From the NCBI GenBank assembly GCA_964602455.1, contig CAZRRG010000002.1, positions 3,205-67,204 of the forward strand: a stretch of DNA of 64,000 nucleotides. Reading direction: 5' to 3'. Below, piece by piece: positions 24,796-32,862 of this stretch. The translations under genes and the position numbers were made by a program. The first letter of the stretch is position 1, and each line of letters opens with the position of its first letter. Source of the DNA: JBBDIP01 sp964602455 (GTDB lineage Bacteria; Bacillota; Sulfobacillia; Fermentithermobacillales; Fermentithermobacillaceae). The notes beneath the pieces were generated by a model, which was not told the DNA's origin, did not search any database, and saw only the letters and a program-made list of their open reading frames with translations.

Positions 24796-25643
24796 CGGTC
24801 TTGAGCGGCAAGGGCGGAACCGGCAAAACGATGATCACCGTTGCTCTGGCGGAGTTGTTCCCCAAAGCGGTGATAGCAGACTGCGACGTGGATGCGCCCA
24901 ACTTGTACCTGTACTACAACGGTAAGGACATCAAGAGTGAGCCCTTTACCGCCTCTCAGAAAGCCGTGATCGCCAAAGAGTCCTGTATAGGATGCGGTAT
25001 TTGCGATGAGATCTGCCGGTTTGATGCGATAAGGGACCACACCGTCGACGAAGCCAACTGCGAAGGCTGCGGAGCATGTGTCCTGGCCTGTCCGGAGAAA
25101 GCCATTCATCTAAGACCTCAAAAAGATGCGGATGTCTTTCTCACGCAGACCAAGAAAGGCGTGCTTTCCAGGGCGAAGATGGCTGTGGGCAGTGATGGTT
25201 CCGGAAAACTAGTTTCGCTCCTTAGAAAGAACGCCCGCGAATACCCCGATGATGAGAGCGTGATGCTCCTAGACGGTTCACCAGGGATCGGTTGTCCTGT
25301 CATATCCTCCATTACCGGAGCCAGTATGGCGCTAATCGTGACCGAGCCGACGCTATCCGGGATGGAGGACTTCATCAGAGTGGTGGACCTGTGCGATCAC
25401 TTCAGCATCCCGGCGGTGGTCTGCATCAACAAGTGGGATATCAACCCTGAGGTAACTGATGAGATAAAGCGCCGCTCCCAGGAACGAGGAATACCGGTTG
25501 TCGGTGAAGTACCTTTCGACCAAACGGTCACGGACTCCATTAACACTCTGCAGCCCATCACCGCCTATCCCGACAGCGCTGCTTGCAAAGCTGTCCTGGA
25601 GATGTGGGGCCGTCTGCAAGAGGTGATCGCTGAGGTTAAATGA
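24786..25643 (+). CDS. MinD/Mrp-type P-loop ATPase with ferredoxin insert (second of two)
   Basis: A 285-residue paralogue of the preceding ATPase. It has LSGKGGTGKTMITVALAE, DCDVDAPNLYL, a ferredoxin insert (CIGCGICDEICRFDAI and CEGCGACVLACPEKAI), DGSPGIGCPVISS and TEPTLSGMEDF. The two probably work as a heterodimer, since MinD-type ATPases dimerise and both copies keep the motifs. It is followed 57 bases later by another NifX-like gene. Confidence 0.9.
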   Translation: MELAVLSGKGGTGKTMITVALAELFPKAVIADCDVDAPNLYLYYNGKDIKSEPFTASQKAVIAKESCIGCGICDEICRFDAIRDHTVDEANCEGCGACVLACPEKAIHLRPQKDADVFLTQTKKGVLSRAKMAVGSDGSGKLVSLLRKNAREYPDDESVMLLDGSPGIGCPVISSITGASMALIVTEPTLSGMEDFIRVVDLCDHFSIPAVVCINKWDINPEVTDEIKRRSQERGIPVVGEVPFDQTVTDSINTLQPITAYPDSAACKAVLEMWGRLQEVIAEVK

Positions 25644-25700
25644 GATGAGGAACGGCGTGGCTCACGATGATTCACGAACAGGAAAGGCGGATTGGACGAC

Positions 25701-26036
25701 ATGATGAAGATTGCGGTGGCAAGCGACAGATCCATGGTGACGGAGCACTTCGGGCATTGCGAGGCCTTCAACATCTACGAGGCCGAGGACGGCAAGATCG
25801 TGAGGAGCGAGTCCGTTCCTAATCCGGGACACAAGCCGGGGTTCTTGCCCAATTTCCTGAACGACATGGGCGTCAAGGTGATCATCTCAGGCGGCATGGG
25901 CGGCGGGGCTGTCAACATTTTCAACGAGAAGGGCATTGAGGTCATCGTCGGCGCGCGGGGAAGCGCGGAAGCGGCTGTGAAGGACTACCTGGAAGGTAAC
26001 CTGCAGTCCACCGGGACGATCTGCCACGAGCACTGA
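25701..26036 (+). CDS. Second NifX-like metal-cluster-binding protein
   Basis: A 111-residue protein of the same fold as the one at 23576 but shorter: MKIAVASDRSMVTEHFGHCE, FNIYEAEDGK, VKVIISGGMGGGAVNIFNEK, IEVIVGARGSAEAAVKDYLE. It ends in CHEH, a possible metal site. ATG 25701 or 25704 follows AAAGGCGG; the TTG at 25692 is too close to that site. Last gene of the operon. Confidence 0.88.
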   Translation: MMKIAVASDRSMVTEHFGHCEAFNIYEAEDGKIVRSESVPNPGHKPGFLPNFLNDMGVKVIISGGMGGGAVNIFNEKGIEVIVGARGSAEAAVKDYLEGNLQSTGTICHEH

Positions 26037-26074
26037 TCCACACTGACCCCCATAGAAAGCAGAAAACACTAGAA

Positions 26075-26097
26075 GCCCCCGATTGGGGGCCTCTTGG
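26075..26097 (+). terminator. Terminator of the NifX/MinD operon
   Basis: GCCCCC, loop GATT and GGGGGC (26075-26090) form a 6-base-pair GC stem followed by CTCTTGG on the plus strand. It lies 38 bases past the last stop and just before the 3' end of the convergent tmRNA gene. Confidence 0.6.
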
Positions 26098-26124
26098 TCT
26101 ATGTCACGATTATCAAGTACAAGA

Positions 26125-26471
26125 TGGTGGAGGCGGAGGGAATCGCACCCTCGTCCGTTGATAACCCAGTCTCAGTCTCTACGAGCGTATCTCCGGATTT
26201 GATCTCGCCGACCGCAGCGCCCCGGAGCGGGCTCTACGTTCCGCCAGCCCGGAATTGCGTTCCCTTGAGGGTCCCGGACGTCCCCCTCAAGGTATCTCTC
26301 CTAGGTGACGGTGACTCCGGGATAGGAGAGAAGTCTCCCGGCTCACCGGGCTGCCTAATTAGGCAGCCAGTGCGTAACTGTTGTTGGCAGTTATGGTTTT
26401 GCCGTTTGTTGGGTACGGCACCCATGCTCGCTGCTCAGACCCGACTACCAGCGTCGAACCTGGTCGCCCCC
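26125..26471 (-). ncRNA. ssrA: Transfer-messenger RNA (tmRNA)
   Basis: On the minus strand the RNA runs from GGGGGCGACCAGGTTCGAC (from 26471) to CGCCTCCACCA (26125). The two ends pair as a tRNA-like acceptor stem (GGGGGCG with CGCCTCC), with discriminator A and encoded CCA. The T-arm reads GGGTGCGATTCCCTC. The tag frame (26403-26359) encodes GKTITANNSYALAA followed by TAA TTAG, giving the tag A-GKTITANNSYALAA when the charged Ala is added. The B. subtilis tag also begins AGKT. Its partner smpB is immediately upstream on the same strand. At 347 bases it is of normal length. Confidence 0.96.
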
Positions 26472-26481
26472 ATGCATACGG

Positions 26482-26510
26482 ATCTTAACATCTTCTCATC
26501 CGGGCCACAA
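26482..26510 (-). promoter_or_regulatory. Promoter of ssrA
   Basis: On the minus strand TTGTGG (26510-26505) and TAAGAT (26487-26482) with a 17-base gap lie 10 bases before the tmRNA 5' end, in the 97-base gap after smpB. Confidence 0.6.
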
Positions 26511-26568
26511 CCGTTGCCAAGCTGCGCTCGCGACGAACAGCGAACGCCTGGACAGTCCTTATTGCCTG

Positions 26569-27033
26569 CTAGAGCTTGCCCCTTGCGGCGCGGTCTCCCT
26601 CGCGGCGGAGTTCCCTATCGCGGATCGCCTCGCGCTTGTCGTAGATCTTGCGGCCCTTCGCCAGCGCCAGGTCAACCTTGGCCTTTCCATCCTTCCAGTA
26701 GAGGGACAGCGGCACCAGAGTGTAGCCGCGTTCGGCCACCTTGGCAGCCAGCTTGCGGATCTCGCGCTTGTGCAGGAGAAGCCTCCTTGGCCGCATCGGG
26801 TCGTGGTTGAACCGGGAGGCGGGCTCGTACTGGTCAATATGGGCGTTTTGAAGAAACACTTCACCGCCGACGATCTCGGCGTAAGCGTCGGAAAGGCTGG
26901 CGCGGCCAAGCCTAAGCGACTTGACCTCGGTACCAATGAGGGCGATGCCTGCCTCGATGGTGTCCTCGATGGTATACTCGTGCCGCGCCCTGCGGTTCTG
27001 CGCTATGAACTTGCGGGCAGATTCCCTATCCAT
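26569..27033 (-). CDS. smpB: SsrA-binding protein SmpB
   Basis: A 154-residue SmpB: IAQNRRARHEYTIEDTIEAG, IALIGTEVKSLRLGRASLSD, YAEIVGGEVFLQNAHIDQYE, RPRRLLLHKREI, PLSLYWKDGKAKVDLALAKG, RKIYDKREA. It binds tmRNA and brings it to stalled ribosomes. GAGGAG lies 5 bases before the ATG. It directly precedes ssrA. Confidence 0.97.
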   Translation of the reverse strand: MDRESARKFIAQNRRARHEYTIEDTIEAGIALIGTEVKSLRLGRASLSDAYAEIVGGEVFLQNAHIDQYEPASRFNHDPMRPRRLLLHKREIRKLAAKVAERGYTLVPLSLYWKDGKAKVDLALAKGRKIYDKREAIRDRELRREGDRAARGKL

Positions 27034-27081
27034 ATGAACTCCTCAGTGCGAATCCAAGAAAGCTCGTCACTGTGCCCCTGT

Positions 27082-27633
27082 CTAGAGACCCAGTTCCTCG
27101 TGGATTCCCTGCATGGCTGAAAGGCCGATGGACACAAACTCCTCCAGGGAAAGCCCAAGCTCGCTGCACGCGCGGATCGTGTCCCTGTTGGCGCCCTTTG
27201 CGAACGACTTCTCTCCCATCCTATGGACCACGAAGTCGGTGTCTATCGCCGAGAGCTTCTTCTCGGGTGAGATGAGCGCCGCGGCGACGATTAGCCCTGT
27301 CAGGGGGTCTGCCGAGTACAGAGCCTTGGCCATCCTGGTTGTGCGAGGGATGCCGTGATAGTGGTTGTGGGCCTTCACGGCGTCAACGATCTCCTCATCA
27401 TACCCCAGCTCTTCAGCGATCTTGCCGGACAGAAGGCTGTGCGTGGCCGGATCCGTCTTGGTCTCCTCGTAATCGATGTCGTGAAGAAGGCCGGCTGCGC
27501 CCCACCTGTCCTCATCTTCCCCAAAGTGCCGGGCCAAGCCGCGCATGACAGCCTCAACGGCCAATATGTGCTTGAACAGGTTCTTGGTCGTGATGCGCGC
27601 CTCAACTTCCTTGACCAGCTGTTCCCTGTCCAC
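27082..27633 (-). CDS. HD-domain protein, putative phosphohydrolase
   Basis: A 183-residue single-domain HD protein with KHILAVEAVM, AGLLHDIDYEE (the HD pair, about residue 50) and KAHNHYHGIPRT. Predicted hydrolases of this short type are common in Firmicutes; substrate unknown. GTG 27633 follows GGGGTGATGAA. It lies between the secG terminator and smpB. Confidence 0.8.
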   Translation of the reverse strand: MDREQLVKEVEARITTKNLFKHILAVEAVMRGLARHFGEDEDRWGAAGLLHDIDYEETKTDPATHSLLSGKIAEELGYDEEIVDAVKAHNHYHGIPRTTRMAKALYSADPLTGLIVAAALISPEKKLSAIDTDFVVHRMGEKSFAKGANRDTIRACSELGLSLEEFVSIGLSAMQGIHEELGL

Positions 27634-27661
27634 TTCATCACCCCGCTCTATAAGTTAAGAA

Positions 27662-27678
27662 GCCATAGGAAATATGGC
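27662..27678 (-). terminator. Terminator after secG (glycolytic operon end)
   Basis: On the minus strand GCCATA, loop TTTCC and TATGGC are followed by TTCTTAACTTATAG. The stem is short (6 pairs), but its position 45 bases after the secG stop fits. Confidence 0.5.
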
Positions 27679-27723
27679 CTCTTATGGTGCTGATATAGTC
27701 CTGCCGGCTTGAGTCTCTCCGCC

Positions 27724-27963
27724 TTATCTGGCCGCGATGGCGAGCCCGATAGAGGTGAGCATGAACCCAATGGCAAGGTAGACGGTCAGCTTGGATAGAA
27801 GAGCGTCAAGGCCCTTCCTTTTCCGGCCGAGGAGCGCTTCCGCGCCGCCGCCGATTATGCCGAGTCCCGCGCTGCGACCCGGCTGCAGGATAACCACCAC
27901 AATTAGACCCAATGTGATGAGCCAGTGCAATATTCTGAGGAATATGGTCACGCCGTTCTTCAC
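27724..27963 (-). CDS. secG: Protein-export translocase subunit SecG
   Basis: A 79-residue protein with two transmembrane helices: ILHWLITLGLIVVVILQPGR and LTVYLAIGFMLTSIGLAIA, joined by the SecG-type loop SAGLGIIGGGAEALLGRKR. It is part of the SecYEG channel. GTG 27963 is the given start, with a weak site. It follows eno by 32 bases, a common arrangement in Firmicutes. Confidence 0.93.
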   Translation of the reverse strand: MKNGVTIFLRILHWLITLGLIVVVILQPGRSAGLGIIGGGAEALLGRKRKGLDALLSKLTVYLAIGFMLTSIGLAIAAR

Positions 27964-27995
27964 CCTTTCCGTGGCATTCTAGCATCCAATTTGGT

Positions 27996-29276
27996 CTAGA
28001 GTCTACCCGGAATAGTGATCCTTTGCGCGTAGCGCGCCGCTGAGCCCAACTCCTCTTCGATCCGCAAGAGCTGGTTGTACTTGGCAACTCTCTCGCTCCT
28101 GCACGGGGCGCCGGTCTTGATCTGGCCGCCGCCGGTTGCCACGACGAGGTCGGCGATGAACGAGTCCTCAGTCTCGCCGGACCTATGGGACACTACCCAC
28201 CGGTACCCGGCGTGCCGCGCCGTATCGATGGTCTCGAAGGTCTCAGTCAGTGTACCTACCTGGTTCACCTTGATGAGGACCGAGTTGGCCGCTCCCACCG
28301 CGATGCCCTTGTCTAGCCGGGCCTTCTGCGTCACGAACAAGTCGTCGCCGATGATCTGGACCTTGTCGCCCAGGGTCTTGGTGAGTAGCACGAAGCCCTC
28401 CCAGTCATCCTCGGCGAGCGGGTCCTCGAGGGATACGATCGGGTAAGACTTAACCCACGCGGCGTACTTCTCCACCATAGCCGCGCTGTCGCCTTCCCAG
28501 TTCTCGCCCGCCAAAACGTACTTCCCGTCCTTCTCGAACTCGGACGCCGCCGAGTCGATAGCTAGGAAGCAATGCCTTCCGGGCTCGTATCCGGCCTTGC
28601 GGATCGCGTCCGTCAGGAACTCCAGCGCCTCCTCGTTTGAGCGTAGGTCGGGGGCAAACCCGCCCTCGTCGCCCACGGCGGTGGTCAGGCCCTTCTTCTT
28701 GAGGAGCCCCTTCAGGGACTGGTAGATCTCGGCCGCCATCTGGAGCGCCGCGGCGAAGCTGGGGGCTCCGGCCGGGACAATCATGAACTCCTGGATGTCC
28801 ACGTTGTTGTCGGCGTGCTTTCCGCCGTTTAGGACGTTCATGAACGGAACCGGCAGGTACGTGGCGTTTACACCGCCCAGATACCTGTAGAGAGGCTGGC
28901 CACAGGACTGAGCCGCGGCCCCGGCTACCGCCATCGATACTGAAAGGATGGCGTTGGCCCCGAGTTTGGACTTGTTGGGGGTGCCGTCCAGCCTAAGGAG
29001 CAGCTGGTCCACTTCCTGCTGCGCCGTAGCTTCCATGCCGATGAGCTCGGGAGCGATGATCTCCTTCACGTTCTTAACCGCCGTGGTAACGGCCTTTCCG
29101 CCGAAAGCCTTGCCTCCGTCGCGGAGTTCCAGGGCCTCATATGTACCGGTGGAAGCACCCGAGGGGACCATCCCCCGTCCAAAGGAACCGTCGCTAAGGA
29201 CAACATCGGCCTCGATGGTGGGGTTGCCTCTCGAGTCCAATATCTGTCTGGCCTTTACGTCGATAATCTCAGGCAT
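27996..29276 (-). CDS. eno: Enolase
   Basis: A 426-residue protein with the expected segments: ARQILDSRGNPTIEADVVLS, GRGMVPSGASTGTYEALELR, VPFMNVLNGGKHADNNVDIQ, AVGDEGGFAPDLRSNEEALE, SLEDPLAEDDWEG (metal Glu/Asp), LIKVNQVGTLTETFETI (catalytic Lys) and SHRSGETEDSFIADL. It converts 2-phosphoglycerate to phosphoenolpyruvate. GGAAGGA precedes the ATG and only 6 bases separate it from gpmI. Confidence 0.98.
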   Translation of the reverse strand: MPEIIDVKARQILDSRGNPTIEADVVLSDGSFGRGMVPSGASTGTYEALELRDGGKAFGGKAVTTAVKNVKEIIAPELIGMEATAQQEVDQLLLRLDGTPNKSKLGANAILSVSMAVAGAAAQSCGQPLYRYLGGVNATYLPVPFMNVLNGGKHADNNVDIQEFMIVPAGAPSFAAALQMAAEIYQSLKGLLKKKGLTTAVGDEGGFAPDLRSNEEALEFLTDAIRKAGYEPGRHCFLAIDSAASEFEKDGKYVLAGENWEGDSAAMVEKYAAWVKSYPIVSLEDPLAEDDWEGFVLLTKTLGDKVQIIGDDLFVTQKARLDKGIAVGAANSVLIKVNQVGTLTETFETIDTARHAGYRWVVSHRSGETEDSFIADLVVATGGGQIKTGAPCRSERVAKYNQLLRIEEELGSAARYAQRITIPGRL

Positions 29277-29282
29277 GTGTCA

Positions 29283-30836
29283 TCATCCTTCCAATTCTTG
29301 TTCGATGAGGCTATGCCGGTCCATTTCTGCCGGTTTGGGTAGACCCAGCATCGTGAGTAGTGTCGGGGCTATATCTGCGAGTACTCCGTCAGCGCGGAGT
29401 CTGGCGTGCTTGTAGCCGTGTCCTACCAGGATGCAAGGCACCCGGTTCATGGAGTGGTAGGTATGGGCGGCGTTTGCCCCCGGAGTGAGATCCTCAACGT
29501 TGCCGTGGTCTGCCACAACCAGAACTGCCCCTCCCGCACCCAGGACTGCGTCTACAAAATCCCCGAGGCACTTATCGACGGCCTCAAGGGCCCTTACCGC
29601 CGCGTCGTAAGCGCCGGTGTGGCCGACCATATCTGGGTTGGCGTAGTTAAGCACCACAAGATCGTAGACGCCCGACTTCACCCGGGCGATCGCCTCCTCG
29701 GTCACAGGGAAGGCGCTCATCTCGGGCTTCTGGTCGTAAGTGGCGACCTCTTTGGGTGATGGTATGAGGACACGGTCCTCGCCCGGGAAGGGTTCGTCCT
29801 TCTTGCCGTTCAGGAAGAAGGTCACGTGGGCGTACTTCTCGGTCTCAGCTATGCGAAGCTGCCTGAGACCGGCTTTGGAGACAACCTCTCCAAGGGTGTT
29901 CTCCATGGTTATGGGAAGGTACGCGTACTCTCCGCCCAAACCTTCCTCATACCTCACCATCCCGCAGTACCTCACCGTGGGAGCGTGTCCGCGGTCAAAC
30001 TCCGTGAAGCCAGGCTCCACGAAAGCACGGGTTATCTCCCGGGCCCTGTCGGCGCGGAAGTTCCAGAAGATGACCGAGTCACCGTCCCTGATAAGACCGT
30101 CGCCATCGCCCAGGACCGTGGGGATCACGAACTCGTCGGTCTCCCCGCGCTCGTAAGATGCCCGGAGGGCCTCCTGCCACCGGGGAAATACCGCGCCCTC
30201 ACCGCTCGTGAGCGCGCGGTACGCTTTCTGCACCCGGTCCCAGCGCTTGTCTCTATCCATTGCGTAGAACCGGCCCTGCATCGTGGAGAGGCGACCTACG
30301 CCTATCTCCCGCATCTTGCCCTCCAGCCGCTCAAGGTAGGTGGCGGCCGACTGTGGCGGGACATCACGACCGTCCAGGAAGGCGTGGACAAAGACCTTCT
30401 CCTGGCCTTCTCTCTTGCAGAGTTCCAGCAATGCGTAGATATGGGTGTCGAGGCTGTGGACCCCGCCGTCCGACAATAGGCCCATTAGGTGGACCGCGGC
30501 GCCTTTAGCCTTGGCTTCCCTCACCGCGCCAAGGAGCGCCGGGTTCGTGAAGAACGAACCTTCCCTTATCGCCTTGGATATCCTGACGACATCCTGGTAG
30601 ACAATGCGGCCTGCGCCGATGTTAAGGTGGCCTACGTTTGAGTCGCCCATCTGGCCGGGCATCAGCCCTACGGCTTCGCCCGACGCCTCGAGGCATGTCG
30701 AGGGATACTCGCTGTTCAGGCGATCGAAGTTCGGTGTCCTTGCCTCACTGCAAACGTTTGGGCACGCGTCGGAGATCCCCCACCCGTCCAGAATCACAAG
30801 GGCCACCGGGCGGGGGATCCTGTGGTCGGAACTCAT
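29283..30836 (-). CDS. gpmI: 2,3-bisphosphoglycerate-independent phosphoglycerate mutase
   Basis: A 517-residue alkaline-phosphatase-superfamily enzyme: LVILDGWG at the start, catalytic Ser in MPGQMGDSNVGHLNIGAG, HAFLDGRDVPP, FWNFRADRARE, NYANPDMVGHTGA and VVADHGNVE near the end. It interconverts 3- and 2-phosphoglycerate using Mn or other metals. Its ATG overlaps the tpiA stop by 4 bases (ATGA). Confidence 0.98.
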   Translation of the reverse strand: MSSDHRIPRPVALVILDGWGISDACPNVCSEARTPNFDRLNSEYPSTCLEASGEAVGLMPGQMGDSNVGHLNIGAGRIVYQDVVRISKAIREGSFFTNPALLGAVREAKAKGAAVHLMGLLSDGGVHSLDTHIYALLELCKREGQEKVFVHAFLDGRDVPPQSAATYLERLEGKMREIGVGRLSTMQGRFYAMDRDKRWDRVQKAYRALTSGEGAVFPRWQEALRASYERGETDEFVIPTVLGDGDGLIRDGDSVIFWNFRADRAREITRAFVEPGFTEFDRGHAPTVRYCGMVRYEEGLGGEYAYLPITMENTLGEVVSKAGLRQLRIAETEKYAHVTFFLNGKKDEPFPGEDRVLIPSPKEVATYDQKPEMSAFPVTEEAIARVKSGVYDLVVLNYANPDMVGHTGAYDAAVRALEAVDKCLGDFVDAVLGAGGAVLVVADHGNVEDLTPGANAAHTYHSMNRVPCILVGHGYKHARLRADGVLADIAPTLLTMLGLPKPAEMDRHSLIEQELEG

Positions 30837-31618
30837 GGCTGGGTCCTTCCCTTCCGCACCTCAAGCACCATCTTCGCAAACTCCCCGGCGTCGAGGCTGG
30901 CTCCACCGACCAGGGCGCCGTCGATCTCCTCGTGGGCCATGAACGAGCGGATGTTGGTCGATTTCACGCTGCCCCCGTAGAGCACCCGCACCGTCTCCCC
31001 CGCCGGCTCGCCCAGCATCCCGGAGACAGTCCTGCGCACGTGCGCGATAACCTCGCGGGCATCTTCGGGCTTTGCCTCTTTCCCGGTTCCTATGGCCCAG
31101 ACAGGCTCATAGGCGATCACAACGTTATCTATGTCGCCCGGCTTTACCTCGGAAAGCCCCAGGCGAGTCATCTCCCCTACAACCTCAAGGGCCTTGCCGT
31201 CTTCCCGCTGCTCCAGCGTTTCGCCCACGCAGAGCACCGGACGCAGGCCATTATCCAGCGCGGCCCGCACTTTCTCCCGGGCCATCTCGTCGGTCTCGCC
31301 GAACAGGTGCCGGCGCTCGGAATGCCCCACGATGACGTAGGAGCATCCGGCATCCCGAAGCATGGACGGCGACACCTCGCCGGTGAAGGCGCCCTTCTCC
31401 TGCCAGTAGAGGTTCTGGGCGCCAACCTTGACCGGGTAGCTCGAGAACGCAGCCGCTACGGCGGGGATCGCCGTGAATGGCGGGCATACCAGGATCTCCG
31501 GCCACTCGGCGCCGCCGGTGACCTCCAACATCTGCGGCACGAACGCCCCGGCGAATGCCAGGGCGTCAGGTATAGTCTTATTCATCTTCCAGTTTGCGGC
31601 CAGAAGAGGTACACGCAA
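30833..31618 (-). CDS. tpiA: Triosephosphate isomerase
   Basis: A 261-residue TIM barrel: LLAANWKMNKT (catalytic Lys), VGHSERRHLFGE (catalytic His), VIAYEPVWAIGTGK (catalytic Glu and flexible loop) and LYGGSVKSTN with GALVGGASLDA (phosphate site). It interconverts glyceraldehyde-3-phosphate and dihydroxyacetone phosphate. Start is TTG 31618 behind GGGAGGAAG. Fourth from the end of the operon. Confidence 0.98.
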   Translation of the reverse strand: MRVPLLAANWKMNKTIPDALAFAGAFVPQMLEVTGGAEWPEILVCPPFTAIPAVAAAFSSYPVKVGAQNLYWQEKGAFTGEVSPSMLRDAGCSYVIVGHSERRHLFGETDEMAREKVRAALDNGLRPVLCVGETLEQREDGKALEVVGEMTRLGLSEVKPGDIDNVVIAYEPVWAIGTGKEAKPEDAREVIAHVRRTVSGMLGEPAGETVRVLYGGSVKSTNIRSFMAHEEIDGALVGGASLDAGEFAKMVLEVRKGRTQP

Positions 31619-31654
31619 CGGTATCTTCCTCCCGACGTTTTCTTGCTTTCGGCG

Positions 31655-32839
31655 CTAGGCCTTGTCCTGAAGACAGGCCACGCCGGGAAGCGTCCGTCCC
31701 TCCAGGAACTCGAGGGATGCTCCGCCACCGGTGGAAAGGTGACTGATCCGCTCGGCCACCCCGGACACCTCGATCGCCGCCAGCGAATCGCCGCCGCCGA
31801 CAACAGAGAATCCGGAGACGCCGGCCACAGCGGCAGCGATCTCCATGGTCCCGGCTCCGAAGGGCTCAACCTCGAACACGCCCATAGGACCGTTCCAGAA
31901 GACCGTCTTGGCTGCCGCAATCTTTGAGGCGAACTCCTTGCGGGTCTTGGGGCCGATATCGAGCGCCGCCTGGTCCGAGGGGATGCCCGAAACGTCGACA
32001 ACCTTCACAGGCGTCCCCACTTCGGGGGCCGGCGCACAGACCACGTCTACGGGAAGCAACAGGTCCTTGCCCGCCTTCTCTGCCTTGGACATGATCTCGC
32101 GAGCGCTCTCGACCATCGCCGGCTCAGACAGCGACTTGCCCACGTTGTACCCCTTTGCCAGGAGGAACGTGTTGGCCATGCCGCCGCCGATGACCAGGCT
32201 GTCGACCTTATCCAGGAGGTTATCCAGCACTTTCAGCTTGTCTGAGACCTTGGCCCCGCCTATCACGGCCACGAAGGGCCGCTCGGGCGACTCCATGAGT
32301 CGCGACAGCGCCGAGACCTCCTTCTCCATGAGGAACCCCGCGCACGCGGGGATGAAAGCAGCGATACCGGCTGTGGAAGCGTGGGCCCTGTGGGCTGCGC
32401 CAAACGCGTCGTTTACGAACAGATCGGCCAGGTTAGCCATCTGCCTGGCGAGACCGGGATCGTTCTTCTCTTCGCCGGCGTGGAACCGGACGTTCTCAAG
32501 TAAGACAACGTCCCCGGCCTTCATGTTGGAGACAAACGCTTCTACCTCAGGCCCAACGCAGTCGTTGAGCTTCGCGACTGGCCTGCCCAGAAGCTCCGAT
32601 AGCCGGACAGCCACCGGGTCCAACCTCAGGTCTTCCACCACGGCTCCCTTGGGTCTTCCCAAGTGAGAGGCGAGGATCACTTTCGCGCCGTTCTCCACGA
32701 GGTATCGGAGCGTGGGAAGCGATGCCCTGATCCTGGTGTCGTCGCCGATCTTGCCGCCTTTTATGGGCACGTTGTAGTCAACCCTTACAAAACACCGCTT
32801 GTCCGCAACCGGGATGTCCCGCACGGTCAACTTGGGCAC
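31655..32839 (-). CDS. pgk: Phosphoglycerate kinase
   Basis: A 394-residue protein with CFVRVDYNVPIKGGKIGDD (substrate site), ILASHLGRPKG, LLENVRFHAGEE, FVAVIGGAKVSDKLKVLDNL, IGGGMANTFLLAKG, NGPMGVFEVEPF and GGGDSLAAI (nucleotide end). It makes ATP from 1,3-bisphosphoglycerate. GTG 32839 follows GGAGGCG, 23 bases after gap. Confidence 0.98.
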   Translation of the reverse strand: MPKLTVRDIPVADKRCFVRVDYNVPIKGGKIGDDTRIRASLPTLRYLVENGAKVILASHLGRPKGAVVEDLRLDPVAVRLSELLGRPVAKLNDCVGPEVEAFVSNMKAGDVVLLENVRFHAGEEKNDPGLARQMANLADLFVNDAFGAAHRAHASTAGIAAFIPACAGFLMEKEVSALSRLMESPERPFVAVIGGAKVSDKLKVLDNLLDKVDSLVIGGGMANTFLLAKGYNVGKSLSEPAMVESAREIMSKAEKAGKDLLLPVDVVCAPAPEVGTPVKVVDVSGIPSDQAALDIGPKTRKEFASKIAAAKTVFWNGPMGVFEVEPFGAGTMEIAAAVAGVSGFSVVGGGDSLAAIEVSGVAERISHLSTGGGASLEFLEGRTLPGVACLQDKA

Positions 32840-32862
32840 GGTGCGCGCCTCCTTGTTCTCTC

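Noticed and set aside
26094..26810. Plus-strand 238-codon frame
   Set aside because: It covers the antisense of tmRNA and smpB.
30638..31927. Plus-strand open frame of 429 codons
   Set aside because: Antisense to gpmI, tpiA and pgk, all with clear catalytic motifs; composition is Arg/His/Pro-rich shadow sequence.
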